Assembly: GCF_964332355.1 (NCBI RefSeq)
Contig: NZ_OZ201293.1
Span: 2,976,001-3,040,000, forward strand
Length of the DNA: 64,000 bases
Reading direction: 5' to 3'
From: Imbroritus primus
Lineage (GTDB): Bacteria > Pseudomonadota > Gammaproteobacteria > Burkholderiales > Burkholderiaceae
A model generated the notes under the pieces. That model did no database searches and was not told the DNA's origin. It saw only the letters and a program-made list of their open reading frames with translations. The translations under genes were made by a program, and so were the position numbers. Shown here in pieces: positions 54,295 to 62,299 of the stretch; the stretch's first letter is position 1; every line of letters starts with the position of its first letter.

Positions 54295-55521
54295 CTAGAT
54301 CACGCCCTTGGCCGCCAGCGCCTCGATCTGCGCCGGCGTCAAACCAACTTCCTCCAGCACGGCGCGCGTATCGCCACCAAGATGCGGCGCGACCTGGCGG
54401 ATCGCGCCCGGCGTCGCCGACAGCTTGGGCACGATACCCGGCAGATCGACCTCCCAGCCATCGCGCGTGGTCACACGCTGCACCATGTCGCGCGCCCGGT
54501 ACTGCGGATCTTCAGCAATGTCGCGCGCGGTGTAGATGCGCCCGCCCGGTACGCGTGCGGCCTGCAGGCCGGCCACCACCTCGGCCACCGGACGCGTCGC
54601 GGTCCATGCGCCGATGGCGGCATCGATCTCGGCCACGCGCGCGACGCGGCCGTCGTTGTGCGCCAGCGCCGGGTCCTGCCCGAGGTCATCGCGGCCGATC
54701 AGCGTCATCAGGCGCTTGAAGATGCTGTCGCCATTGCCGCCGACCACCACCCAGCCATCGCGGCAGGCGTAGGCATTGGACGGTGCGATGCCCGGCAACG
54801 CCCCGCCCGACGGCTCGCGCACGGTACCGAACGCACTGTACTCGGGCAGCAGGCTTTCCATGCAGTTGAACACCGACTCGTATAGCGCGACATCCACGAC
54901 CTGGCCCTGCCCGCCGTTCACCTTGCGGTGATAGAGCGCCATCATCACGCCAATCACGCCATGCAGCGCGGCGAGCGTATCGCCGATCGACACGCCGGTG
55001 CGCACCGGCACGCGGCCGGGTTCGCCGGTGAGATAGCGCAGGCCGCCCATGGCTTCCGCAACCACGGCAAACCCGGGCTGGTCGCGATACGGTCCGTCCT
55101 GCCCGAAACCCGAGACGCGCACCATCACAAGGCCCGGATTGATGGCCGAGAGCGTGTCCCAACCCAGCCCCCACTCCTCGAGCGTGCCGGGGCGGAAATT
55201 CTCGATCAGCACATCGGCATCCGCCACGAGCAGGCGCAGCACCTCCTGCCCTTCCGGCTGGCGCAGATCGAGCGTCACCGAGCGTTTGTTGCGCGACTGG
55301 GCTTGCCACCACACCGAGGTCCCATCCTTGAGCAGCCGCCACTTGCGCAGCGGATCGCCCAGGCCCGGCGGCTCGATCTTGATGACATCGGCGCCAAAAT
55401 CGCCGAGCACCTTGCCGCAGAATGGTCCGGCGATCAGTTGCCCGAGTTCGAGGACCTTGATGCCGGCCAGGGCCTGGGGGCCGGGCGTGGAAGCAAAAGA
55501 AGAAGCTGGGGTGTCAGTCAT
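54295..55521 (-). CDS. CaiB/BaiF family CoA-transferase
   Basis: A 408-residue class III CoA-transferase. The N-terminal signature LAGIKVLELGQLIAGPFCGKVLGDFGADVIKIE and the block SLDLRQPEGQEVLRLL-like (RSVTLDLRQPEGQEVLRLLV) are typical, as is PGFAVVAEAMGGLRYLTGEPG. The family moves CoA between acyl-CoA esters and free acids with an aspartyl intermediate. The partner acids cannot be inferred here. It converges on the VIT gene with a 25-base gap. Confidence 0.92.
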   Translation of the reverse strand: MTDTPASSFASTPGPQALAGIKVLELGQLIAGPFCGKVLGDFGADVIKIEPPGLGDPLRKWRLLKDGTSVWWQAQSRNKRSVTLDLRQPEGQEVLRLLVADADVLIENFRPGTLEEWGLGWDTLSAINPGLVMVRVSGFGQDGPYRDQPGFAVVAEAMGGLRYLTGEPGRVPVRTGVSIGDTLAALHGVIGVMMALYHRKVNGGQGQVVDVALYESVFNCMESLLPEYSAFGTVREPSGGALPGIAPSNAYACRDGWVVVGGNGDSIFKRLMTLIGRDDLGQDPALAHNDGRVARVAEIDAAIGAWTATRPVAEVVAGLQAARVPGGRIYTARDIAEDPQYRARDMVQRVTTRDGWEVDLPGIVPKLSATPGAIRQVAPHLGGDTRAVLEEVGLTPAQIEALAAKGVI

Positions 55522-55589
55522 GGTGAAATGTCCGTGCGCAACGATCTGCGCGACACTGTACCAGCAAGCCGGCGGGCGCGGCCTCCCCG

Positions 55590-56333
55590 CTAGCGCAGGC
55601 GCGTGCGCATGTCGTCAAACACCGGCACGGCTGCCATGAAGATCAGCAATGCGGCCAGCGGCAGGGTCATGATGAAACCGATGTGCTTGAACCCCAGCGC
55701 GCCCGCAACCCCGCCGCCGAAGAACAGCCCGACCAGCAGGAGCAGCAGGCGGAGCTTCTCGCGATCGGCCCTGACATGCGGTGTCGTGTGCCGATGCCGG
55801 TTCCAGTAGAACAGCTTGCCGAGTTCGATGCCGATATCGGTGACCATGCCCGTGACGTGCGTGGTGCGGATCTCCGCGTGGGACAGCTTGGTGATGATGG
55901 CGTTCTGCAGACCCATGATGAAGCACAGCAGCATCACGGTCGCCGGCACGAACAGCCAGCCATAGCGCCCCAGGTTGCCGCCGAGCAGCCCGAACAGGAT
56001 CAGCATGCCGGCCTCGAGCATCAACGGAAAGGCAAACTCGCTCTGCAGGTCACGCCGCCGCCCCCAGTTCACCAGCACGGCACAGGTGGCAGCGCCCGAG
56101 ATGAAGCACAGCAGCGCCCCCAGGCCCGCGAGAAACAGCACCGCCTGCCCGAGCGCCAGCGCATCGGCCATGGAGGACACGATGCCCGTCATGTGGGAGG
56201 TGTATTGCTGGACCGCGAGGAATCCGCCAGCATTGATCGCGCCGGCAATGAACGCCAGATAGCAGGCCAGTTGGCGATTGGCCTTGCGCGTCCGCTCGCG
56301 GCCGGTCAGGCGCCGCAGATAGGGTATCGGCAT
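55590..56333 (-). CDS. DUF1275 (YoaK) family membrane protein
   Basis: A 247-residue protein with about six membrane segments and the family blocks FIAGAINAGGFLAVQQYTSHMTG and ALLCFIMGLQNAIITKLSHA, followed by TTHVTGMVTDIGIELGKLF. YoaK-like proteins are poorly understood membrane proteins. The frame is open 80 codons upstream, but the ATG at 56333 places the first helix normally. It is divergent from the CHAD gene and co-oriented with the CoA-transferase gene, 68 bases away. Confidence 0.88.
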   Translation of the reverse strand: MPIPYLRRLTGRERTRKANRQLACYLAFIAGAINAGGFLAVQQYTSHMTGIVSSMADALALGQAVLFLAGLGALLCFISGAATCAVLVNWGRRRDLQSEFAFPLMLEAGMLILFGLLGGNLGRYGWLFVPATVMLLCFIMGLQNAIITKLSHAEIRTTHVTGMVTDIGIELGKLFYWNRHRHTTPHVRADREKLRLLLLLVGLFFGGGVAGALGFKHIGFIMTLPLAALLIFMAAVPVFDDMRTRLR

Positions 56334-56518
56334 GGGGCAGTCACAAAAGCAGTCACGGAAACGAGAACAATGGATACGGATGAGTGTAACCGGCCTGAGC
56401 CCGCAGGGCCAAGGCCGTGCCGCGTGCCGAGCTTCATCCGGCGCGGCGTGCGTCCGCGCCGTGCATGCGGATGGTCTACGCTGATCAGATGGTGGGATGC
56501 CCCCGAGAACCAGACGAC

Positions 56519-57502
56519 ATGACCCTCTCTTCCAGCGACCGGCACACGGCCGACATGCCGGCACACGCGGCACTGCCCAGGCTGGCGGCGCCGTTGCTCG
56601 ACGAAGCGATATGCTGCGCCGGGCGTGTCGCTGCCGCTGGCGAGCCGGATGGTGGCCCGAATGGCGCCGTGGACGGAAACGCAGACAGCCATGCGGACAG
56701 CAACGCGAACGGCGACCCCGAACTGATCCATCGCTATCGCGTCAGCCTGCGGCAACTGCGCTGCCTGTTGTGGGCCTATGCGCCATTGCTGCCGGCAGGG
56801 ATGGCCCATGCCTGGCGTACGCGCCTCGGCACGCTGGCGGATCTCGCGGGGCCTGCCCGCGAATGGGCGGTGCTGGCCACGGAACTGGCACCGCACTTCT
56901 TGCCTGAGGATCCGGCCAGGGCGCAGCCGCTTCTGCGCGCACTCGAACAGCAGGTGGCGCGGGAGACCGCTGCGTGCCGGCGCGCCATGCGTGATGCGGC
57001 GCCGGCAGCCGTCCTGTCATCGCTGCGCGCAACGCTCGCCGACTGGAGCGCCGTGCAAGATCGCTCGCCGCCACTCGACGCCTTCGCCCGGCAGCGCCTG
57101 CGCGATGCGTACCGGATCCTGCGCCAGCGCGCCGCTCGAGCCGCTGCCGACGCGGATGCCGAAGCGGTGGCCAAAGCGGCGGCCAAAGCGGATACCGGGA
57201 CTCGCACCTTGCACCGGACGCGCATCGCGATCAAGCGCGTGCACTACCTTACCGTGCTGTTCGCGCCGGCGCTTGCCAGGCCTGCGGCACGGCGGGTAAA
57301 GTCGCTCAGGCGACTGCAACTTCACCTCGGCCGGGCGAACGATACGGCAGTCGCCCTTATGGTGCTGCATCCGGCGATGCCCCGCCTGTGCGGCCGCCAT
57401 CTGCGCAGGCTGGTCCGTGGCCGCCTGTTATGCCTCAACAGCCGCTACGAAGCGCAAGCCCGGCGGGCGCTGGCGCGCGCACGAAAACGCTTGAAGCCGT
57501 AG
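56519..57502 (+). CDS. CHAD domain-containing protein
   Basis: A 327-residue cytoplasmic protein with the all-helical CHAD fold, seen in IHRYRVSLRQLRCLLWAYAPLL (first helical repeat) and TLHRTRIAIKRVHYLTVLFAP (second). The conserved HxxR-type basic pattern binds inorganic polyphosphate in studied members. A low-complexity Gly/Asp/Asn/Ser stretch (about 50-66) and an Ala/Lys/Asp repeat at about 215-230 interrupt the domain. Several ATG codons lie upstream; the one at 56519 is a compromise. The next gene follows after 27 bases. Confidence 0.85.
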   Translation: MTLSSSDRHTADMPAHAALPRLAAPLLDEAICCAGRVAAAGEPDGGPNGAVDGNADSHADSNANGDPELIHRYRVSLRQLRCLLWAYAPLLPAGMAHAWRTRLGTLADLAGPAREWAVLATELAPHFLPEDPARAQPLLRALEQQVARETAACRRAMRDAAPAAVLSSLRATLADWSAVQDRSPPLDAFARQRLRDAYRILRQRAARAAADADAEAVAKAAAKADTGTRTLHRTRIAIKRVHYLTVLFAPALARPAARRVKSLRRLQLHLGRANDTAVALMVLHPAMPRLCGRHLRRLVRGRLLCLNSRYEAQARRALARARKRLKP

Positions 57503-57529
57503 CCCGAACCTATAAGCACGCCTCTGTCG

Positions 57530-58768
57530 ATGGACATCTTTCCCTGGAATATCGTAGTCGCCCTCGGCATCGGGTTGCTGATCGGCGTCGAACGCGAGCG
57601 CAGCGATGCGGAGCAGCACACCGTCGCATTTGCCGGCATCCGCACGTTCGCCCTGACCGCCCTGCTGGGCGCCCTGGCGTTCAGCCTGGGCAGCACGGCG
57701 CTGCTGGTCGCCGTCGCGCTGGCGGTTGCCGCGCTGGTGGCGCTCTCGTATCACCGCTCCAGCGCCACTGATCTCGGTGGAACGACCGAGATCGCCATGC
57801 TGGTGACCTTGCTATGCGGCGCGATGGCGGTCGAGAAGCCCGCCCTGGCCGCCGGAACAGGCACGGTGGTCGCGGTGCTGCTGCATATCAAGCCGGTGCT
57901 GCATCAGACGGTCCGCACCACCATGACCCGCAACGAGCTGACCGATGGCCTGCTGCTGGCGGCGGCGGCACTGGTTGTGTGGCCGCTGCTGCCCGACAGG
58001 CAGATGGGGCCATACGACGCGTGGAATCCACACCTGCTGTGGCTGGTGGTGCTGCTGTTCATGGCGATGAGTGCCGCCGGGCATCTTGCCGTCCGCCTGC
58101 TGGGCCAGCGTTACGGCCTGCCGGTGGCGGGCCTGTTCGGCGGCTTCGTGACCAGTACCGGCACCATTGCCAGCCTTGCCGGCCAAGGCGCGCAGCCACA
58201 CTGGCGTCACGCGGCCATCGCCGGCGCGCTGCTGTCGACCGTGGCCACGTACCTGCAGATGATGTTCCTGCTGGGCATTGCCAGTCCGCAGTTGCTGAAG
58301 GTCGCCGCCGCGCCGCTGGGCGGGGGGCTGCTGGTGATCGCGCTATTCGGCGGCTTCCACACCTGGCGCTCGGTGCGCCACGCGGCGGCAGACCATCCCG
58401 ACGACCCGCCGGGCCGCATGTTCGACTGGCGCATCGGGCTTACCTTCGCACTGATCGTCTCGGTGCTGCAGGTGATCACCCTCGCCGTCAACCAGTGGTT
58501 CGGCCAGCAGGGGGTGACAGCGGCCGCCCTGCTCGGCGGATTTGCGGACGCGCATGCCACGGCGGTGTCCATTGGCTCCATGACCGCGGCCGGCAAGATG
58601 GCGGCAACGGATGGACTGATCCCGGTGCTGGCCGCCCTGACCAGCAATGCCGCCAGCAAGATCGTGGTTGCCATGGCGGGCGGCCGCCGGTTCGCGTGGC
58701 CGGTGGCGATTGGCATCGTGCTGTCGACGGCGGCGTCCTGGGCCATGCTCTGGCTGGCCGTGCCATGA
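57530..58768 (+). CDS. MgtC/SapB family protein with DUF4010 domain
   Basis: A 412-residue membrane protein. The N-terminal MgtC/SapB domain has the motif GIGLLIGVERERSDAEQHTVAFAGIRTFAL (spanning about residues 12-42), and the C-terminal DUF4010 domain has FGGFVTSTGTIASLA and ALLGGFADAHATAVSIGSM. About eleven hydrophobic segments are visible. No transport substrate is established for this fused type. It follows the CHAD gene closely and is probably cotranscribed. Confidence 0.9.
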   Translation: MDIFPWNIVVALGIGLLIGVERERSDAEQHTVAFAGIRTFALTALLGALAFSLGSTALLVAVALAVAALVALSYHRSSATDLGGTTEIAMLVTLLCGAMAVEKPALAAGTGTVVAVLLHIKPVLHQTVRTTMTRNELTDGLLLAAAALVVWPLLPDRQMGPYDAWNPHLLWLVVLLFMAMSAAGHLAVRLLGQRYGLPVAGLFGGFVTSTGTIASLAGQGAQPHWRHAAIAGALLSTVATYLQMMFLLGIASPQLLKVAAAPLGGGLLVIALFGGFHTWRSVRHAAADHPDDPPGRMFDWRIGLTFALIVSVLQVITLAVNQWFGQQGVTAAALLGGFADAHATAVSIGSMTAAGKMAATDGLIPVLAALTSNAASKIVVAMAGGRRFAWPVAIGIVLSTAASWAMLWLAVP

Positions 58769-58856
58769 GGGTGCGGATTCTCCCGCGCGCCTGACGGCGC
58801 ACCAGGAATTCAAGTGCGCATTCAGGCGTACATGCTGGCGCGCATGGCCGCGTTGC

Positions 58857-59867
58857 CTACACAGTCTCCTGGCGCACCATGAGATCGGCACAGGCGTCGG
58901 CCACGATCTCGAACGAGCGCATGCGCGCGGCATGGTCGTAGATCTGCGCCGTCAGCATCAGCTCGTCCGCCTGCGTCTGGGCGATGAAGGCAGCCAACCC
59001 CTGCCGCACCGTCTCCGGGGCGCCGGCCACGCTGCAGGCCAGCGCGCGCTCGACATTGAGCCGCTCGGCCGGCGACCAGATGGCATCCATATCGTCGACC
59101 GGCGGCGGCAACTGTCCCGGCGTGCCGCGCCGCAGGTTGAGGAACTGCTGCTGCAACGACGTGGCAAGACGCCGCCCCTCGTCATCCGTATCGGCGGCAA
59201 AGACGCTCGCCGCGACCATCACGTGCGGTTTGTCGAGCGTCTCGGACGGACGGAAATTGGCACGGTACAGGCTGATGGCGGTCATCAGCTGATCGGGCGC
59301 GAAATGCGAGGCGAAGGCAAACGGCAAGCCCATCATCGCCGCGAGCTGCGCGCCGAACAGGCTCGAGCCGAGCAGCCACAGCGGCACTTCCAGCCCGTCA
59401 CCGGGAATCGCGCGAATCGCCTGCCCCGGCCGGGATGGCCGGAAGTACTGCTGCAGCTCCGCCACATCTTCCGGAAAGCGATCGCTGGCATGCAAAATAT
59501 CGCGCCGCAGCGCACGTGCCGTGGTCTGGTCGGTCCCCGGCGCGCGGCCCAGGCCAAGATCGATGCGCCCCGGGTAGAGCGAAGCCAGCGTGCCGAACTG
59601 CTCGGCGATGACGAGCGGCGAATGGTTTGGCAGCATGATGCCGCCCGCGCCCACACGGATGGTGCGCGTGCCGCCGGCGACATGGCCGATCACCACGGCC
59701 GTGGCGGCACTGGCGATGCCCGGCATGTTGTGGTGCTCGGCCAGCCAGTAGCGCCGGTAGCCAAGCCGCTCCGCCAGCCGGGCCAGCTCGAGCGTGTTGC
59801 GAAATGCGGTGGCGGCGTCGCTGCCTTGCGTGATGGGGGAAAGGTCGAGGACCGAAAACGGAATCAT
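58857..59867 (-). CDS. Luciferase-like monooxygenase (LLM class flavin oxidoreductase)
   Basis: A 336-residue protein of the bacterial luciferase-like fold using reduced FMN or F420; here FMN is more likely given the lineage. The N-terminus MIPFSVLDLSPITQGSDAA and the blocks RYWLAEHHNMPGIASAATAVVIG and RIDLGLGRAPGTDQ are typical of the MsnO8 or YhbW-like group. The frame is open upstream, but the ATG at 59867 is where family homology begins. The substrate is unknown. Confidence 0.9.
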   Translation of the reverse strand: MIPFSVLDLSPITQGSDAATAFRNTLELARLAERLGYRRYWLAEHHNMPGIASAATAVVIGHVAGGTRTIRVGAGGIMLPNHSPLVIAEQFGTLASLYPGRIDLGLGRAPGTDQTTARALRRDILHASDRFPEDVAELQQYFRPSRPGQAIRAIPGDGLEVPLWLLGSSLFGAQLAAMMGLPFAFASHFAPDQLMTAISLYRANFRPSETLDKPHVMVAASVFAADTDDEGRRLATSLQQQFLNLRRGTPGQLPPPVDDMDAIWSPAERLNVERALACSVAGAPETVRQGLAAFIAQTQADELMLTAQIYDHAARMRSFEIVADACADLMVRQETV

Positions 59868-60036
59868 GAATCGTCTGCACGTCGGTGAGGGGAGCGCGGA
59901 CATCTTCACATACTTTGAAAAGGTCTGTCGGCCGAGGGGGATTGCCCTGCGGCGCGGACTGCTCGGGCGCGCGGCCTCACTGCCAGCCATGGGGGGCAGT
60001 GGAGACTGTCGGTAAAGGCGATGAAAGCTGGGCCGG

Positions 60037-60456
60037 TCAACCAGCCCAGGGATCAATCACCTCGATGCCACAGTCGCTGAAATCCCGGACGTTACGTGTG
60101 GCCAGGCTCGCACCATGAGACCGGGTGATCGCTGCAATCATGGCATCGAACTGGCTGATCGGCCGCCCTGCCGACCGGCGCGCTGCGGCGATTTCGGCAT
60201 AGGCAGCCGCAGCATCGCCCTCGAAACTCAGGATCTGCCCGGCGAAGTCCAGTGCAAAGACGGCTTCCACAGCATCCAGTAGCGCCGCCCTGCGCTGGCC
60301 CGCTGGCAACACGCGCACCCCATAGAGGATTTCTGCTTGTGTGACCGTTGTCGTAAACAGTGCCAGCCGCGGCTGGGCCTCCAGCCATGCGATCACGCGC
60401 GCCTCAGGTGCCGGCTGCAGGATTTCCGAGAGAACGTTCGTATCCAGGACAATCAC
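60037..60456 (-). CDS. vapC: VapC/FitB-type PIN-domain toxin
   Basis: A 139-residue PIN-domain ribonuclease, the toxin of a type II toxin-antitoxin pair. The acidic metal-binding residues are in place: D5 and E11 (MIVLDTNVLSEIL), E42 (QAEILYG), D104 (ISQFDAMIAA) and D125 (RNVRDF). The sequence is closest in pattern to the FitB subgroup. The start is a GTG that overlaps the antitoxin stop by 4 bases, so the toxin is translated after its antitoxin. Confidence 0.92.
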   Translation of the reverse strand: MIVLDTNVLSEILQPAPEARVIAWLEAQPRLALFTTTVTQAEILYGVRVLPAGQRRAALLDAVEAVFALDFAGQILSFEGDAAAAYAEIAAARRSAGRPISQFDAMIAAITRSHGASLATRNVRDFSDCGIEVIDPWAG

Positions 60457-60701
60457 GCGCCAAACTCCGGCGGCGTGCGCATCGCCTCACGCGCGGGCAA
60501 TTCCAGCTCGACGCCTCCCAGCGGCGCGACTCGTGCGCGGATGGTCTTCACCAGCGACGCACCGCGTACCGGCTCGGCAGACAACGCCGCCCGCAGGATG
60601 GCACGCGCCTCATCTTCCATCGAACGTCCATGCACGGCTGCCTGGACACGCAGACGTGCCTTGATCTGGTCATCGATATTGCGGATCGTCATTGTTGCCA
60701 T
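60453..60701 (-). CDS. vapB: FitA/VapB-like ribbon-helix-helix antitoxin
   Basis: An 82-residue protein whose first half is a ribbon-helix-helix DNA-binding domain (ATMTIRNIDDQIKARLRVQ then HGRSMEDEARAILRAAL). Its C-terminus should wrap the toxin active site. The frame is open to 60749, but that start would lie inside the operator. The ATG at 60701 has a GAGGTGA ribosome site 5 bases upstream and matches family N-termini. Confidence 0.9.
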   Translation of the reverse strand: MATMTIRNIDDQIKARLRVQAAVHGRSMEDEARAILRAALSAEPVRGASLVKTIRARVAPLGGVELELPAREAMRTPPEFGA

Positions 60702-60723
60702 CTTCACCTCGTTCGCCATTCCA

Positions 60724-60756
60724 TTAATCATTGACTGCATTTTAGTCATTGATTAA
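60724..60756 (-). promoter_or_regulatory. Operator and promoter of the toxin-antitoxin operon
   Basis: A 13-bp inverted repeat with one mismatch (60724-60736 with 60744-60756) and a 7-base centre lies 23 bases upstream of the antitoxin start. On the minus strand a TAAAAT (60740-60745) sits in the centre as a likely -10. Binding of the antitoxin-toxin complex here would block the promoter, as known for FitAB and VapBC. Confidence 0.75.
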
Positions 60757-60872
60757 CAGCAGGGCAAGGCTCACGCTCCCCCCATGGTCCGGAAAGAAAT
60801 GCATACGCCACTTTCCCTCGATCAGGTGCTCGTGGGGGATCTCACTGGCCAGCGGCTTGCTATCATGCGCGC

Positions 60873-61277
60873 ATGCACGCCCCCTTCCAGATTCCCCTCC
60901 ACGAAGTCGAGATCACCGCCATCCGGGCGCAGGGGGCGGGCGGGCAGAACGTGAACAAGGTGTCGAGCGCCGTGCACCTGCGCTACGACATCCGCGCGTC
61001 GTCGTTGCCGGACGATCACAAGCAGCGGCTGCTGGCGCTGCATGACCACCGCATCACACGCGAGGGCGTGATCGTCATCAAGGCGCAGGCGCACCGCAGC
61101 CAGGAGCTGAACCGGGCAGAAGCGCTGCAGCGCCTGCACGCGCTGGTGGAAAGCGTGGCCCGGCCGCCGCGCGTGCGCCGGCCCACGCGCCCGACGCTGG
61201 CGTCGCGGACGCGGCGGCTCGAAGCAAAGAACCTGCGCGGCTCGATCAAGGCCCTGCGCGGCAAGGTGGTGGACTGA
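60873..61277 (+). CDS. arfB: Alternative ribosome-rescue factor ArfB (peptidyl-tRNA hydrolase)
   Basis: A 134-residue protein with the catalytic GGQ motif at residues 23-25 (IRAQGAGGQNVNKVSSAVHL) and a basic C-terminal tail (RRPTRPTLASRTRRLEAKNL, KALRGKVVD) that enters the empty mRNA channel of stalled ribosomes. The length agrees with ArfB/YaeJ and is too short for a true release factor. It rescues ribosomes on truncated mRNAs without a stop codon. Confidence 0.95.
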   Translation: MHAPFQIPLHEVEITAIRAQGAGGQNVNKVSSAVHLRYDIRASSLPDDHKQRLLALHDHRITREGVIVIKAQAHRSQELNRAEALQRLHALVESVARPPRVRRPTRPTLASRTRRLEAKNLRGSIKALRGKVVD

Positions 61278-61292
61278 CGGCTGGAGAGAAGG

Positions 61293-61312
61293 CAGGCGGG
61301 TGCACCCGCCTG
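61293..61312. repeat. Perfect 20-base palindrome downstream of arfB
   Basis: The sequence from 61293 to 61312 equals its own reverse complement. It lies 15 bases after the arfB stop and about 60 bases before the next start. No T tract follows. It may be an operator for the downstream gene or a processing hairpin. Confidence 0.7.
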
Positions 61313-61372
61313 TTGGCGGCCGCGCTGCCATGCACTATGCTGAAATTCCTCTTCCCGTCACAAGGAGTCGCC

Positions 61373-61633
61373 ATGCGTCATGTCATGACCCGCGCAGTGT
61401 CCTGGTCGGTCGTAGCGGTATTGCTGGGAGCCAGTGGTCTGGCCCTGGCGCACAACTGCCCGAACGAGATGAAGGCCATCGATGCCAAGCTGGCCACCAA
61501 CCCGACCTTGTCGGCTGACAATGCCGCCAAGGTGAAAAAACTGCGCGCCGATGGCGAAGCCCAGCACAAGGCCGGCAATCACGACGCCTCGATGAAGGCA
61601 CTGGGCGAGGCGAAGAAGCTGCTCGGCATCTGA
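61373..61633 (+). CDS. Small secreted protein of unknown function
   Basis: An 86-residue protein with a Sec signal peptide (TRAVSWSVVAVLLGASGLALA) probably cleaved before HN, leaving a mature helical protein of about 60 residues. The mature part is rich in Ala and Lys (ADNAAKVKKLRADGEAQHKAGNHDASMKALGEAKKLLGI, abbreviated) and likely forms two helices, with one cysteine. It resembles small periplasmic proteins seen in Burkholderiales whose role is unknown. An AAGGAG site precedes the ATG. A terminator follows 24 bases after the stop. Confidence 0.75.
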   Translation: MRHVMTRAVSWSVVAVLLGASGLALAHNCPNEMKAIDAKLATNPTLSADNAAKVKKLRADGEAQHKAGNHDASMKALGEAKKLLGI

Positions 61634-61656
61634 GCGACTGCTGCGTCAAAAATGGC

Positions 61657-61700
61657 ATGGGCCGCCTTGCAGGAAAACCTGCGAGGCGGCCCATTGTTTT
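61657..61700 (+). terminator. Rho-independent terminator after the small secreted protein gene
   Basis: A 17-bp stem with one G-U pair (61657-61673 with 61678-61694) and an AAAA loop, followed by TGTTTT. It is strong and closes the monocistronic gene upstream. Confidence 0.88.
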
Positions 61701-61796
61701 CTGGAGCATCGATCACGGCCTGCAGCGTTGCGGCTGCAGCCCATGCCGGCTTAACACGATGAGACGGGGCCGGGGGCCCCAAGCGACTTCAGAGGA

Positions 61797-62222
61797 TCAA
61801 GGTGCCCACTGCTCGCGCGGTTTCTCGCAATTGATCATCCATGGAATTCCAAAGCGGTCGACCACCATGCCGAAGCGCTGCGCCCAGAAGGTTTCGGCCA
61901 GCGGCATCTGTACCGTGCCGCCTTCCGCCAGGGCATTGAACACGCGCTCGGCTTCCTCGGGCGCCTCGATGCCCAGCGTCACATTCATGCCCTTCGGCTG
62001 TTCGTAGTTGCTGGGCGCGTCCGAGGCCATCAGCACGCAATCGCCGATGCGCAGTTGCGCATGCGCGATCAGGTCGCGCATCTCGGGCGGAGCTTGATCG
62101 GCCATCGGCGTGCCGCTGAACGGCAGCATCATGACGATATCGGTTTTCAGGACCTTGGCGTAGAACGCAAACGCCTCTTTGCAATTGCCGTTGAAATTCA
62201 GATACGGGTTCACCTGCATCAT
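61797..62222 (-). CDS. PhnB-like VOC family protein
   Basis: A 141-residue protein of the vicinal oxygen chelate fold, in the PhnB-like group of unknown substrate. The N-terminus QVNPYLNFNGNCKEAFAFYAKVL and the C-terminal block FWAQRFGMVVDRFGIPWMIN are diagnostic. Two ATG codons in a row (62222 and 62219) follow an AAGGAGAG site; either could be used. It follows the methyltransferase gene in the same direction after 77 bases. Confidence 0.9.
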   Translation of the reverse strand: MMQVNPYLNFNGNCKEAFAFYAKVLKTDIVMMLPFSGTPMADQAPPEMRDLIAHAQLRIGDCVLMASDAPSNYEQPKGMNVTLGIEAPEEAERVFNALAEGGTVQMPLAETFWAQRFGMVVDRFGIPWMINCEKPREQWAP

Positions 62223-62299
62223 GCTCTCCTTGAACAAGGGCCGCCAGCATGCATGGCTCTGCCGTGCCGTGTGCCAGCGCACACTGCCGCGACCGGCAG

